A model generated the notes under the pieces. It did not search any database. It was not told where the DNA came from and saw nothing but the letters and a program-made list of their open reading frames with translations. The translations under genes and the position numbers were made by a program. This document shows, piece by piece, positions 12,433-23,479 of a stretch of 64,000 nucleotides of DNA. The stretch's first letter is position 1. The number at the start of each line of letters is the position of its first letter. Origin of the DNA: Fulvia fulva (Eukaryota; Ascomycota; Dothideomycetes; Mycosphaerellales; Mycosphaerellaceae); assembly GCF_020509005.1 (NCBI RefSeq), contig NC_063016.1, positions 3,348,001 through 3,412,000 on the forward strand, read 5' to 3'.

Positions 12433-14019
12433 TCAGGCCATACCTGGTGGACGAGGCGGCCCAAAGATAGGCTTGCCAGCGATGACACCGATGCCACTTA
12501 GAGAGACCTGCTCTTCAACTTCTCCCTCACTCGCACCCTGCCCTTCAACCTCTGCATCTCGGGCTACGCGATCCGCACGACACTGCGCGCTGATACGGTC
12601 AATTTCTTCTTTGGTGGGCTCCTTGAACAATTCGGCCTATCCTGGGATCAGCGGGAAGAAAGTAAGTGAACATCAAGGATACGTACCATCACAGCGGGTG
12701 ACTTCACTGACGTCCTCATCAACTGCTGATAGAGACCCCTCATACCGGCGTCCGCGTTGGGATCCTTCGCTAGCATGTCGCGGGCGAACTCTGCGAGGCT
12801 CGGTGATGGGGTTGATGCCGCTTGCCTTGTGGGGTGTTAGCATGTGCTTCAACACTACGACGTGTGGTAGGTCTTACCTCTTGCGCTCTGCGGCGGCTTT
12901 CTCCTGTAGTTTCTTCTTGGTGGCACAGGTAGGTGTCGCAGAGGTGAGGACTTTGGTGAGCTCGTCCTTGTAGGCTTGTGGTAGATCTCCTCGAATGCTG
13001 GCTTCCTGAGCGACGCCCTTGAGACGGCGTAATGGCTCGAGGATGTTGATGTCGCGGAAGAGCTTGGTGTTGATCTCGCTGCGTCGGACCATATCGTAGC
13101 GTCCGGTGGTGAAGTTCTAGCGGAGAGGTGGTGTTAGTCATTGCCCCGTTGCGGCTGGAGCTCAGGGAGGGAGTGAGGCAAGATGAATGATTTCGTCTTT
13201 GACTTGCCTTCATCATGATCGGACGTGGCGGTATGCCAGGTGGAAGCGGTCCCTCGAGATCTTCGCGCAAAGCTTCCACCTCTCCTCCATACTGGGTCCA
13301 GTATCGGACCTTGAGAGTTTGTAGCTGGATCCCAATACCCTTCAAAGTGTCGACCATCATGTAGAGGTTTCGCTTCAGGTTGTGTGATTCTGCAGGGAGC
13401 CCGCGCACATTGACGATGATCAGGAGGTGTTTGATATTTGCGGCAGTCTCTGGTCTGGTTGGAGTCATCTGTCTGGCCGTCAGTCTATCGTTGGGAGTTG
13501 CGTACCTCACGTAGCATGGTCTCTCAACAGGCTGGCACTTGTATGAGTCGCATCGCCAGAATGACCAGATGCGCTCAAACTCGGGAATGGCACCCCATAG
13601 GTTCTTACCGAAAAGAACTGAGGTAGCTTCTTGGTATATCTGCTTGTTAGCCAACAAGATGCCTTTGTTTCGCGCGATGTAGCGCGTGCCCTTGTTGTTC
13701 TGCTCGTTGATTTTGACATTTGGCATGAGGGCATACTCCTGGTCGAAGTCGTCGAAGACGCACTCTCGGGCGAAGTCAGAAGCACGATCGTGGTTCTTCA
13801 CATCCTCGTACTTCTCCCAATCTTCTGGTGTCATGTGGACTATGAGGAGCTCATCGTAGATCTTGTCGCGAATCTGAGTGTGGTCAGCCATGGCTGTGAG
13901 GCGCAGTTTCGATCGCGGTACTCTACCTCTCGCGGGTGCTTCTTGAGGAATGGCGAATTGCCAGGAGACACGTAGCCGTTTGGTATAGGCCTCCTGTCGA
14001 GTACCTTCCCACCAGGCAT
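12433..14019 (-). CDS. hypothetical protein with N-terminal PREIRDKIY motif (F-box-like/2EXR-type family)
   Basis: Five exons read through in phase: 13927-14019, 13208-13873, 12878-13116, 12687-12825 and 12433-12636, giving 446 residues. Joining exons 1 and 2 produces KHPREIRDKIYDELL, the N-terminal signature of a large, expanded family in filamentous ascomycetes (LPxEIRxxIY), usually described as F-box-like or 2EXR. The rest fits that family: extended strands, a conserved CY-containing segment near residue 160 and a charged helical C-terminus. The intron at 13117-13207 starts with GC (AAG/GCAAGT) rather than GT, and the join is supported by frame and by a CTAAC branch site. A further 42-base in-frame intron near 13470-13515 is possible but unproven. 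Function is unknown; members may be substrate adaptors. Confidence 0.8.
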
Positions 14020-14305
14020 TGTCGGTGTTGTTGTTCGCCTCGGGGTCCTATCTACTGGGTTGGGACTGCTAAAGACGCTGCCCATCAATGGGAATCCCAG
14101 CGGTGCAGAATATGGAGTGGCGCTGCAAGTTAAGAGTCGAAGAAGAAGTGCGTTGGAAGTCGGAAGGTGGGTCGTGTTGGAAGTTGAGCGTTTGCACGCA
14201 GCGTCCCGCACGAGCAGGGATGCCGGGCGCTTCGACCACATCGACCTGCCATCACATGCAAGAAACCGTGAAGCCGGCAAGCCCGGTCAATGCAATGATA
14301 CTCGT

Positions 14306-16014
14306 CTATCTTTTCGTGTCATCTTCAAATTCCTCCTTCTCGCTTCTATCGTCAGTCGTGGCCACGTTCTCCACATCAGCTAATCTGGCTTCAGCAGCAG
14401 CACGCTCGTCCTTTACCTTCTTCTTCTCCGTTGCCTTTGCTCTAAGTCTCGGACCGTTGCTCATCATCCAGAAGACAACACCCAACAACGCACAGTAAAC
14501 AAATGCTAGGAAAGTGAATGCCCAACCGATGCCCATGGCTTGGGTCATTGGGATAACCGCAGCAGCTCTCCCGGCGCTCATCAGACATCTCACAAAATTC
14601 ACTGCCGCCGTCGCTGTTGCAGGTTGGTCCTTGTGTATGTCGATCAACAACGTGTTAGTAAGGTTGAATGATGTCGAAATGCCAAAGCCAATGAAGAATA
14701 AAGCCACCTCAGGCTCTGCCAGTGAAGTGCCGTAGTTGAGTGTCCAGCCAAAGACGATGATCGCTAGTGTTCCGATGATGTGCCCTGGAATCAAGACCTC
14801 GGACCTCGCCCTCTCAATGGGAAAGCCGCTCAGGTCCTGCTGTCTGCCTTTCTTGATGTCATAACCGAGGCGTTTGCTATGGCGCTTGAAGTTCCAGTCC
14901 GCGACGTGACCCATAGTCAAGGTCGAAAGCAGCGAGCTCATGCCATTTGTAATGTAACACAATCCAATCTCGAGTGTGTCCAATCCGTACACATCGGCGT
15001 ATAGGGTTGGCATAGCTCCCGTCACAACCATCATACCCGTGAAGAAGAGGCCATTGTACAGGAGGATAACACAGCTGACAGGATCACCAAGAATCTTCAA
15101 GGTTCTGAGAGGGTTCGGGAAACCTCCCCTCCGCCGACCAAGCGAGGCTATATCACCATTCGGTGCTTCCGGATGATCTTTCGCGTACTTCTGCTGCTGC
15201 ATGTGGCCGAGAATCGAGCAGTTGACGCCTTTCGCTGGAATAGACCCGTTGCCAACGACATTTCGACAGGTCTCTGGGAACAAGAGTCCGAATATGATGA
15301 TCAACACACCAGCAAAGATGGCCAGGAACCAGAACGTGGACCTCCAACCAAGAAATTGTGCGAAGAGACCTCCGATGGTGGGCCCAAAAGCCGGTCCGAA
15401 AAGGAGGCCTGCAGTAGCATAGCCCATGTATTTCCCTCGCTCTGCTGAAGTAGCAATATCTGCCACTACAGCGTTCGACAGAGCAATAGCAGCGCTGCAT
15501 CCAAAGGCTTGGACCATTCGTAGGACCAATAGCGCTGCATAGGTCCTTTGCAGTGCCAAGCCTATGTCCGCTGCCATGAAAATGAAGAAGCATATGATGT
15601 AGCTTGTTCAACGTCCGTTTTGATCTGACATGCCGGCTATCAGGGCCGGTGCAATTGCTTGTACTATCTGTATTGATGGATCAGCATATGCTTCAAGCGA
15701 CACGTCGATTGTGGTAGACCCACCATGTACGTCGTCAATGACAAGTTGATCAGGGTCGGAGTAACTCCATAGTCGTTGGCTATGGTATCAAGGGCCGGGT
15801 AGAATGTCGTTGCCCCGAATGGACTGATGAGTGACGATATCGATACTGCTATAATGATGAACAGCTTGGCTCTTGGCGTGAAGATCGTGTATGGAGGCCC
15901 AGATACCGTTCGCTGCAACTGTAGTCTGGTTTCATCTTGTGTTTTAGCCGTCGATTTGGCACCCTTGATGGGTGCAAGTACATTCTCTTCCGCTGCATGT
16001 GGTCGTTTGTCCAT
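14306..16014 (-). pseudogene. MFS drug:H+ antiporter-type transporter interrupted by an in-frame TGA
   Basis: Exon 1 is 15724-16014 (ATG at 16014) and exon 2 is 14306-15667, joined in phase 0 across a 56-base intron. The protein is a 12-helix DHA1-type major facilitator. Codon 117, at 15608-15610, is TGA in the middle of the conserved loop-2/3 motif: the frame reads GMSDQNGR, stop, TSYIICF. An Arg (CGA) is expected there, so one C-to-T change explains the break. Everything before and after is intact and in one frame for 550 residues, so the loss looks recent. Alternatives are a 42-base intron that would remove the stop along with the start of helix 3, stop readthrough, or a sequence error. 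TTG at 16021-16023 is not the start. The C-terminal tail is acidic and charged. Confidence 0.75.
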
Positions 16015-16720
16015 GCTCGACAACGTCGTAATCCCGAGAAATGGATCGTGCTAGCAATGAGTATCGATACAAGATCTTCGCGTCAGCATAACTACAAGCG
16101 CCACCAATGGCACTATAGGCTATTCTTTGCAAAAAGTAGCACGACGACATCGCCATCGCCAGCGGACTTTGATACGGTGTTTAGCGCCTATCTCGGCAGA
16201 GCTAGCGTATAGCGTGAGGCGCCTATGCAATATGCATCCACTCGTGTTGCGGAGAGCTGTTAGGAGCCGTGCCGATCTAGCCGTGTGACACTTAGGTGCC
16301 GAAGACAGACAAAGAAGGGTGGTGATACAGCGTGAGCAGATAGTGAAGTCCGCCAACAGAACAATTCTCCAGGATCGGGTCCAGGGGGCTGAACGATATC
16401 GCTGGCCCATGTCGTGCCAGATGTGCTTCGACGAAGCAGATTGCGCCCTGGGAAACCTTGCATATCGATTTCGAACCGAATTGTCTTGCGGAATCGGACA
16501 CTATGGATGTAGCCATCATCCCCAGTACGTTGTTCTTTGTATTGCTGCAGCTGCTGAGATTGGGTCTCAGCATACATGTCCCAGAACATGAGTCTTCGCG
16601 CGAGCGCCTCGACTTGCAGCTTTGTCTTGGATGCGAACCAATTGGAGGTATCATCTACGACAAATCGATCTGGCAGTTTGCGGTCCTTGAAGAAGCTGCC
16701 GGTCTACGGTGTCAGACGCT
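16015..16720. other. intergenic stretch
   Basis: Upstream of the broken transporter and downstream of the MTG1-like gene, both on the minus strand. Open frames are short and domainless. No other feature seen. Confidence 0.5.
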
Positions 16721-17821
16721 TCACTCCGCACCAGATCTCCGTGCCTTGTTGCGGAGTCTCAGGGCTTCTTTACCAGCCTTCTTCGCTTGGCTGATACTGC
16801 TCGTTCTGTTGTTCTCCTCGAAACGGTATCTTGCAACTGCCTGCTCAGTCACGTCATCCAACAAGAACGTGCCAAGGTGACCATTCCTCCATCGTTGGAT
16901 CATCCACAATGCTGCCCCCTCAAGATCCGGCGTGCCTCCTTTCTGCAAGCGACCAGTCTTGTTGGCAATAGCCTCAAGCAATCCCATGACATCGTTGGTG
17001 GGTTCTAAGTAGTCCGAGTAGACAGTCGGATCGTGGTTGTTCACGTGGAAGAGGAGGTAGTCGGCCAGGTTGAAAGGCGGTACCACTGTATCTTTGACGC
17101 TCCCGCACAATGCTAGCTTGAGCATCGCGTCTGCATCGGGAACATACGGCATGAAGACTCCAGGTGTGTCCAGTAGATATACTCCTCCAGCTCCGGTCTG
17201 TTCGTCTGCAGCCACAATCTTGACGCCTGTTCCTATCTTACGTGTGACACCTGGTTGCGCGCCAGTATGCGCCACTTTGCCCTTGTTTACGCCTTCTCTT
17301 CGTAGGGCATTGAGCAGAGACGACTTGCCTACATTGGGCATTCCCACGACCATCAGATGTGATCCCGTCAGTCCGCCTCTTGCATTGTTCGCATCTTTGA
17401 TTAGGTCCAGTATCCGACGGACATCCTTCCGCTCGTGGTGGTTGGAGAAGACGACCTTGGTGGGGGTATGCCATGTACGAATGCTTTCATGTCGCTACAT
17501 ACAACATCAGCTAGCATACACAGTCTCCTGCCAGCATTCACAGATCTTTTGTACCTTCTGCTCTTCCGCGCCGCCAGTGCTTCCCAGATCTTTCTTGGTG
17601 TAGACGATCATCCTCTCCCTCCCAGCCAAACTTTCCTCGAACATTGGGTTGCGCGAGGTCAGCGGGATGCGGTAGTCGCGGCATTCGATGATCCGATCGA
17701 TCTGCGACAGCATCGTCCGCATCTTCGACAGTCCAGCAGCATGGTGGCCAAGATAGTATGACCGCGGCAGCGACTCGAGTGTCGGGAAGACGCTGCGAGG
17801 GACGAAGGAGGTCATCGTCAT
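16721..17821 (-). CDS. MTG1: mitochondrial ribosome-assembly GTPase, MTG1/YlqF type
   Basis: Two exons, 17555-17821 and 16721-17494, across a 60-base intron in phase 0, give 346 residues. The GTPase is circularly permuted, as in the YlqF/RbgA/Mtg1 family that acts late in assembly of the large mitochondrial ribosomal subunit on the inner membrane. Order of motifs: RDYRIPLTSRNP around 49-60, the G4 motif TKKD at 75-78, then after the intron G1 GMPNVGKSS at 140-148, the G2-region threonine in PGVTR, and G3 DTPG at 198-201. The N-terminus is short, and any mitochondrial targeting sequence is weak. The gene is divergent from the POL4-like gene, with starts 444 bases apart. Confidence 0.92.
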
Positions 17822-18265
17822 CGTGTGTCCTGTTCTTTGAATGACAGCCCTTGTTGGAATACATGGTATATCGAACACGGGGTCATCGATCCACCAGCTA
17901 TCGCGTTCCCTGTCCCTGTCCCGGTGCCATATGGAAGTTGCAATGGCTTGTAAGTTGTGGGACGAACGTTGCGCTGGAGGAAAGAGTTCACGGAAGCGGT
18001 CCCATTGGCAAGCTCGATCTGTCGTCCTCGGTCTCGCGTCACCATCACGCCGCAGAAACACGACAAAGACATCGTCCGCACTCGCTGGCTCTATCTTCCT
18101 CTTGTGAACTGCCTCATGGTCGTCGCGAGCACTCCGCGGTCATGAGCCGAAAGTCAGGACCGATCAATGCACCAGACCTGCGACGCGACAGACACTGCGA
18201 GGAAGCACCTTCTTGAGCACTGCTGATGGGGACATCTTGGATTACAACAGCGTCTTGCATACGCC
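17822..18265. promoter_or_regulatory. shared divergent promoter, MTG1 / POL4
   Basis: Only 444 bases separate the two divergent ATGs, so the promoters must share this space. I see no clear TATA box and cannot name a factor site. Confidence 0.5.
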
Positions 18266-20431
18266 ATGGCGGCTACAAGCAGCTCTCCGATACAAAATAC
18301 CCAATCTACAGTAGTCGGCAACACTCCGTCTACATTAGCATCTTCACCGCCACAATCACACGTGCTGGACCTGAGCAACGAGCCACCGATCTTTGTGTCG
18401 AGTACGCACTTCCTTCTTGATGACCTTCACGAACTCGAGGAGGATTTGGCTAGCGCCGGAGCACACATCACCTACGATATCGACGAGGCGGAAATCGTGT
18501 TGAGCAAAGTCAAGCAGAAGAAGCGTAGTCAGTTCGATCTCAGAGGCAAAGGTCTTGTGACACGAGATGCCGATGAAGAAGCCCGTGACACGCAGGCTGT
18601 GGGCGAGAAGCGCAAGCGTGACGAGGCTGGCAGTCCGGAGGCACACGATCACGAGGCTGCAGCCGTCGTCATTGATGACTCCAGCACAGCGTCCGACAAT
18701 GAGGCTGGTCCCAGGAAGAAGCCCGAGAAAGCCCCTAAGAGGTCCTCTCGCCGCAGTCGAGTATCTACAGCTCACACGACTGACACACCGCCGGCAAGTG
18801 CTACGTCAGGCCGCATTGTCAAAGTTGTCAAGATAGAGTGGTTCACCGAATCAAGGAACCGTGGTCGCGTGCTTCCTCTGAACGACTTTTTGACGTACAC
18901 GGGTGTATGCATTGAGCCGCAACAAGGCGTGGGGACACCAAAGAAGAAGAAGCTCGCCCTGCATCCAGCAACTAAGTTGACCGCTTCTTCACGAGACGCC
19001 ACACCAACCACGCCAACACCTGTAAACTCAATCTTGCAGCGGGCGCAAGAAGATGCTCCGCAAGCGGGCAGCCGAGATCGCTTTGGCAGACGAAACTACC
19101 ACCATCCACATATCGTAACCCCATCTGCCAATCCATCGAGCTGGGAAGCTGGACACGGTACGAATGCGAAATATGCGCATCTTCTGCAGGAGACGACGAC
19201 CGAGCACGACGAAGGCTTGTCCAGTGACATACCTGAGCCGCCGGAGTGGGTCAAGAAAGGTGTGAAGTACGCCTGTCAGCGAGTGACCCCCAGAGACAGT
19301 CCGAATGAAGCCTTCCTCGCACTTTTGCAGGAGATCAAGACGGCAAGGTTATTGGTCAACGATGAGATTGGCGTCAGAGCATATAGCACGTTCATCGCCT
19401 CGCTTAGAGCCTATCCCTTCAAGATCAGTCATCCTCGAGAGCTTCTTAATTTGCCTGGGTGCGAGCAGAAGCTGGCCAACCTTTGGATTGAGTGGAAGAA
19501 TAGCGGCACGATCAAGGCTGTGGAAGAATTGCGAGCCGACGAGGACCTTAAACATCTTCGCCTATTCTACGACATCTGGGGCGTCGGCGCTACCACTGCG
19601 AGAGAATTCTACTTCGAGAAGGGCTGGCGAGAGCTAGACGACATCATCGAATATGGCTGGAAATCACTCTCTCGTGTTCAGCAGATCGGCGTCAAGTTCT
19701 ATGATGAGTTCCAAGACCTCATACCTCGAGCTGAAGTTGAAGCAATTTGCGAAGTGATTCGCCAGCACGCCGTGAAAGTATGCGATGAGGGAATCAAGAT
19801 CATGATAGTGGGCGGCTATCGACGCGGAAAAGAGGCCAGTGGAGATGTCGACGTCGTTGTGTCTCATCCCGATCACGAAAAGACTCAAAACCTAGTGAAC
19901 AAAATCGTAGACAGCTTGGAGGAGGCTGAGTACATCACCCACGTTCTCTTGGTCTCCGAGAATGCCTCAAAGCGTGGACAAGAAACACTGCCATTCCGTG
20001 CTGACGGCGGTGGTCACGGCTTCGATACTTTGGACAAGGCGTTGGTAGTCTGGCAAGATCCGGACTATCCTAACAAAGAACAGATCCTGGCTGCAAACCC
20101 CGGTGCCAAGAATCCGAACATACATCGCCGTGTGGACATCATTCTATCGCCCTGGAAGACAGTAGGCTGTGCTGTTGTTGGCTGGTCAGGTGGAACCACT
20201 TTCGAACGAGACCTCAGACGGTATGCGAAGAACCAGATGGGTTGGAAGTTCGATAGCTCGGGGGTGAGAGATCGTGGGAATGGGCAAGCTGTGGATATCG
20301 AGGGCTATGTCAGTTGGAAAGGGAAGGAGGAGCCTGAATGTCGTGCGAAGACGATGGAGGAAGCGGAGAGGAGGGTTTTTGAAGGATTTGGCTTGGAGTG
20401 GAGGGAGCCTACGGAGAGGGTGACAGGATAG
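18266..20431 (+). CDS. POL4: family X DNA polymerase (Pol IV/lambda-type) with BRCT domain
   Basis: Single exon, 721 residues. Family X polymerases fill gaps in non-homologous end joining and base excision repair in the nucleus. A BRCT-like fold begins at about 42 (FVSSTHFLLDD) but its last helix (VKIEWFTESRNRG, about 190-202) comes after roughly 100 residues of charged, low-complexity sequence with an apparent nuclear signal (KKPEKAPKRSSRR). The polymerase part holds an 8-kDa-like domain, the metal-binding pair GDVDVV near 524 within GGYRRGKEASGDVD, the third carboxylate in RRVDIIL near 623, and the sugar-steering GWSGGTTFERDLRR near 638. All catalytic Asp residues are present. It is longer than yeast Pol4 (582 residues) because of the insert. 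Confidence 0.93.
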   Translation: MAATSSSPIQNTQSTVVGNTPSTLASSPPQSHVLDLSNEPPIFVSSTHFLLDDLHELEEDLASAGAHITYDIDEAEIVLSKVKQKKRSQFDLRGKGLVTRDADEEARDTQAVGEKRKRDEAGSPEAHDHEAAAVVIDDSSTASDNEAGPRKKPEKAPKRSSRRSRVSTAHTTDTPPASATSGRIVKVVKIEWFTESRNRGRVLPLNDFLTYTGVCIEPQQGVGTPKKKKLALHPATKLTASSRDATPTTPTPVNSILQRAQEDAPQAGSRDRFGRRNYHHPHIVTPSANPSSWEAGHGTNAKYAHLLQETTTEHDEGLSSDIPEPPEWVKKGVKYACQRVTPRDSPNEAFLALLQEIKTARLLVNDEIGVRAYSTFIASLRAYPFKISHPRELLNLPGCEQKLANLWIEWKNSGTIKAVEELRADEDLKHLRLFYDIWGVGATTAREFYFEKGWRELDDIIEYGWKSLSRVQQIGVKFYDEFQDLIPRAEVEAICEVIRQHAVKVCDEGIKIMIVGGYRRGKEASGDVDVVVSHPDHEKTQNLVNKIVDSLEEAEYITHVLLVSENASKRGQETLPFRADGGGHGFDTLDKALVVWQDPDYPNKEQILAANPGAKNPNIHRRVDIILSPWKTVGCAVVGWSGGTTFERDLRRYAKNQMGWKFDSSGVRDRGNGQAVDIEGYVSWKGKEEPECRAKTMEEAERRVFEGFGLEWREPTERVTG

Positions 20432-21487
20432 CAGTATCTCATTACAGATCTTAGTATGGAAGTTGACGTTGGCTCAACGTCACGGCTGTGCGATGAAAGA
20501 GCATGGCCTACCCACGATTGATGCTCCTCGATCCGGGAGACTGTGCTCTTCTGCCGCATGATTCTTGTCGTGCATGTAATGGAGTACGAACTGGGGTAAA
20601 ACTGAAAAGGATTTTAGCACTGTCGTCCACGTGCTGAGTATCGTGTCGGATCGTGTGGGCCGAGATCGACAGCCGTCCGGACTTATCCGCACAGGTGAAC
20701 TCTGTTTAGAATATCCGTGCCCCGAGAGTCCGAGACCAGTTGTGCTGTCATGTCCCTGTCTCGAACGTCACACTCCTTCTTTCGATGACTTGGTCGACAG
20801 CACAGCGCACACACGGACAGAGCCCGAATTACTTGACCAGTCAGTAGCGCGGAGGTGCTTCCGAATTGTGGCCTGCACAACGCATTCCCAGGCGGTCCCA
20901 GCACCTGCGCATGCCGCGCCACGAGTAGTGACTCTGTCATGCAGGTAGAACCCCACGCCGTGACACAATATCCAGCGACGGCGATCTCATTGGCGCAACC
21001 AGCTGCCGCAGCGGCATCGGAACACAGCATCAAGCGTGGTGCGATCCACGCAGCGCGCCCTCGCTTCTGCAGCGCGTGGTCGTGAGAGGGCCCTTCTCTT
21101 CTGACCACGACACTTTCGCAGCCACTTCGCGCGTCGCGAGGCAGCCACGGCAAGCAGATCATCCTTCCTCCCTCCCACGCTGCGCGACGAAAAGCGACGC
21201 TGCTGCTGCTCCCGGCTGCCTGCAGCGCCTTCTTGTGAGTCTCTTAAGCCCCGTGATCCTCTACCTCATTCTACGGTCCATTCTTCCAGCACTAAAGGCC
21301 CACACGAGCTCTCTAAATCATCGGCTATCGGTCTCCACCAAGCTCATTTATACTACTGGTACTGCTGGACCCCTCCCTTCTCGCATGCCATCTTATCAAT
21401 CTGCGTCTTCATCTTCGACGGATCAGATAACTTAATTCCTTGCCTTTGTTCTGCTTCTACATCCCTGGCGACTTTTATGCCACCACA
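20432..21487. other. intergenic and 5' leader of the siderophore-type transporter
   Basis: No gene supported. The final 250 bases are pyrimidine-rich and probably hold the promoter and leader of the transporter. A GATA-factor site at 21422-21430 is listed separately. Confidence 0.5.
21422..21430 (+). promoter_or_regulatory. GATA-factor site ATCAGATAA (SreA/Urbs1-type iron repressor)
   Basis: The nine bases match the ATCWGATAA consensus bound by fungal iron-responsive GATA repressors (SreA, SRE, Urbs1). It sits 57 bases before the ATG of a siderophore-type transporter, a family known to be repressed by SreA in iron-replete cells. Binding itself is inference. Confidence 0.6.
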
Positions 21488-23479
21488 ATGAGGACGTACG
21501 GCACCGTGCCTGTCCAGGAGGAGGCTGATGATGGTTCAGGCGTTGAGCGAGCCGCCACGCTTGTTTCCTCCGGCAAGCACGAGCGAGACAACCGTACCAT
21601 TACGCCGCCGCTGGACGACGACGCACGATCTGTAATGTCGGAACGAAGCCACGAATCCGCACAGGCCGGTGTCAAACGTCTGGAAGCCATCTCATCAACA
21701 TGGTCGAAGACGGGACTCTACGTCGCATATGTCGGTATAGCGCTGCTGGCGTATGCGACGTCATTGGAAGGACAAACGACCACGAACCTCACCATCTTCG
21801 CAACCAGCGCATTCAAGTCGCACTCCCTGGTCTCGACAGTTCTAGTAATTCAAGGAGTAGTACTGTCGATTGTCAAGCCTCCAATGTCCAAGATTGCTGA
21901 TGTCTTCGGCCGATTCGAAGCCTTCGGGCTTTCAGTCCTCCTATACATCGTGGGCTTCATCCAACAAGCAGCATCCAACAATGTCGAAACCTACGCAGCT
22001 GCCCAAATATTCTACGCCGCGGGACAGACTGGCCTACAGATTCTCATACAGATCTTCATTGCCGACACAAGCGATCTGATCAACCGTGCATTATGCTCGA
22101 CAATACCGGACACGCCCTTCCTACTCAACGTCTGGTTAGGGCCAGCTCTCGCCGAGACCATGCTCAACAAGCTGAACTGGAGATGGGGCTATGGAATCTG
22201 GGCAGTGATTCTTCCCATCGCCTTCCTACCACTGGCGCTTGCTCTGGTCATCAACCAGAGAAGAGCTGCCATGCGCGGAATACTGCCTACCACACCTTTC
22301 GCGGAAGAATCTTGGTGGGAGATGATCAAGACGCTCTGGTTCGAGCTCGATCTTTTTGGACTCCTGCTGATCTGCGTGGCATTCACACTCATTCTCATAC
22401 CCTTGACACTGGGCGCGAAGACTGGCTGGGACAATCCGTCGCTGATAACCATGCTGGTCGTGGGCGCCGCATGCCTTGTCGCGATTCCATTCTGGGAGAG
22501 AAGCAAAACTCTGGCACCTCGGGCCTTCTTTCCCAGGAGCTTCTGGAAGAACCGCACCCTCATGGCTGGTCTGGCACTATCCTTCTTCTACTTCATGGCC
22601 TTCTACCTCTCAGTCTACCCCTACTTTCAGTCATACCTACTCGTGGTACAGGACTTACCACTCACACAAGCCGGTCGGATCGTGCAAACATTTACATTCA
22701 CGTCCACGATCACGGCCATCATCATATCTTTTGTCATCAAGTACACTAAACGGTACAAAATCTACATGGTGATAGGAACGGTCGTCTACGTTATCGGACT
22801 GGGCCTAATGATCATCTATCGCACCGAAGAGTCGACACCAAGGACGATCATCGCGACGCAGGTATTTCTGGGGATAGGTGGCAGCTTAACCCACGTACCT
22901 GCGCAGCTTGGCGTGCAGGCATCTGCGAGTCATAGTGAGGTTGCAGCCGCTACTGCACTGTTCCTCACGTTCCTGGAGATCGGTGGCGCTGTTGGATCTG
23001 GCATTTCTGGCGCGATCTGGACATCGAACGTGCCGAAGAAGCTCGCGATGTATCTGCCGGAAGAGACAAAAGACCAAGCTGCTGAAATCTTTGGCAACAT
23101 CACATTGGCATCGCGAGGTTGGCCAATGGGCAGTCCGACACGCATTGCCATCAATCTGGCCTATCAGGAGGCGATGACCAACATCCTGACAGTCTCAATA
23201 TTTGTGGCTCTGCCATGCATTGTTCTCAGCTTGTTGATGACGAACTATAAACTCGACGAGATCGACCAGGGCGTGAAGGGTGTCGTGATTGGCGGCACAC
23301 AAGACGGAGTCGACAACAGAGAAGAGCCAATTGCAGGGCCGTCCACATCGCGACTGTCCAGAGAATCGACAAGATTGATGGCAATCAGCGCAGAAGAGGA
23401 AGACGACGAAGAAGATGGTGAGAATGAGGAACGACAGGACTCTCGGAGCCGTTTGCTGGGCTCAAGAAAGCGTTCATGA
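21488..23479 (+). CDS. siderophore-iron transporter, MFS ARN/SIT family
   Basis: Single exon, 663 residues. The ATG at 21488 is used; the open frame extends to 21440 but only from a TTG. Family members take up ferric siderophore complexes by proton symport at the plasma or vesicle membrane. The sequence shows an acidic N-terminal tail, about 14 membrane helices starting near residue 75, an EGQTTTNL segment in the first loop typical of ARN/SIT transporters, SKIADVFGR in place of the MFS motif between helices 2 and 3, and a very acidic C-terminal tail. ARN/SIT is likely but the exact siderophore is not predictable. The iron-regulator site in the leader supports the assignment. No siderophore synthetase gene is near. 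Confidence 0.85.
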   Translation: MRTYGTVPVQEEADDGSGVERAATLVSSGKHERDNRTITPPLDDDARSVMSERSHESAQAGVKRLEAISSTWSKTGLYVAYVGIALLAYATSLEGQTTTNLTIFATSAFKSHSLVSTVLVIQGVVLSIVKPPMSKIADVFGRFEAFGLSVLLYIVGFIQQAASNNVETYAAAQIFYAAGQTGLQILIQIFIADTSDLINRALCSTIPDTPFLLNVWLGPALAETMLNKLNWRWGYGIWAVILPIAFLPLALALVINQRRAAMRGILPTTPFAEESWWEMIKTLWFELDLFGLLLICVAFTLILIPLTLGAKTGWDNPSLITMLVVGAACLVAIPFWERSKTLAPRAFFPRSFWKNRTLMAGLALSFFYFMAFYLSVYPYFQSYLLVVQDLPLTQAGRIVQTFTFTSTITAIIISFVIKYTKRYKIYMVIGTVVYVIGLGLMIIYRTEESTPRTIIATQVFLGIGGSLTHVPAQLGVQASASHSEVAAATALFLTFLEIGGAVGSGISGAIWTSNVPKKLAMYLPEETKDQAAEIFGNITLASRGWPMGSPTRIAINLAYQEAMTNILTVSIFVALPCIVLSLLMTNYKLDEIDQGVKGVVIGGTQDGVDNREEPIAGPSTSRLSRESTRLMAISAEEEDDEEDGENEERQDSRSRLLGSRKRS

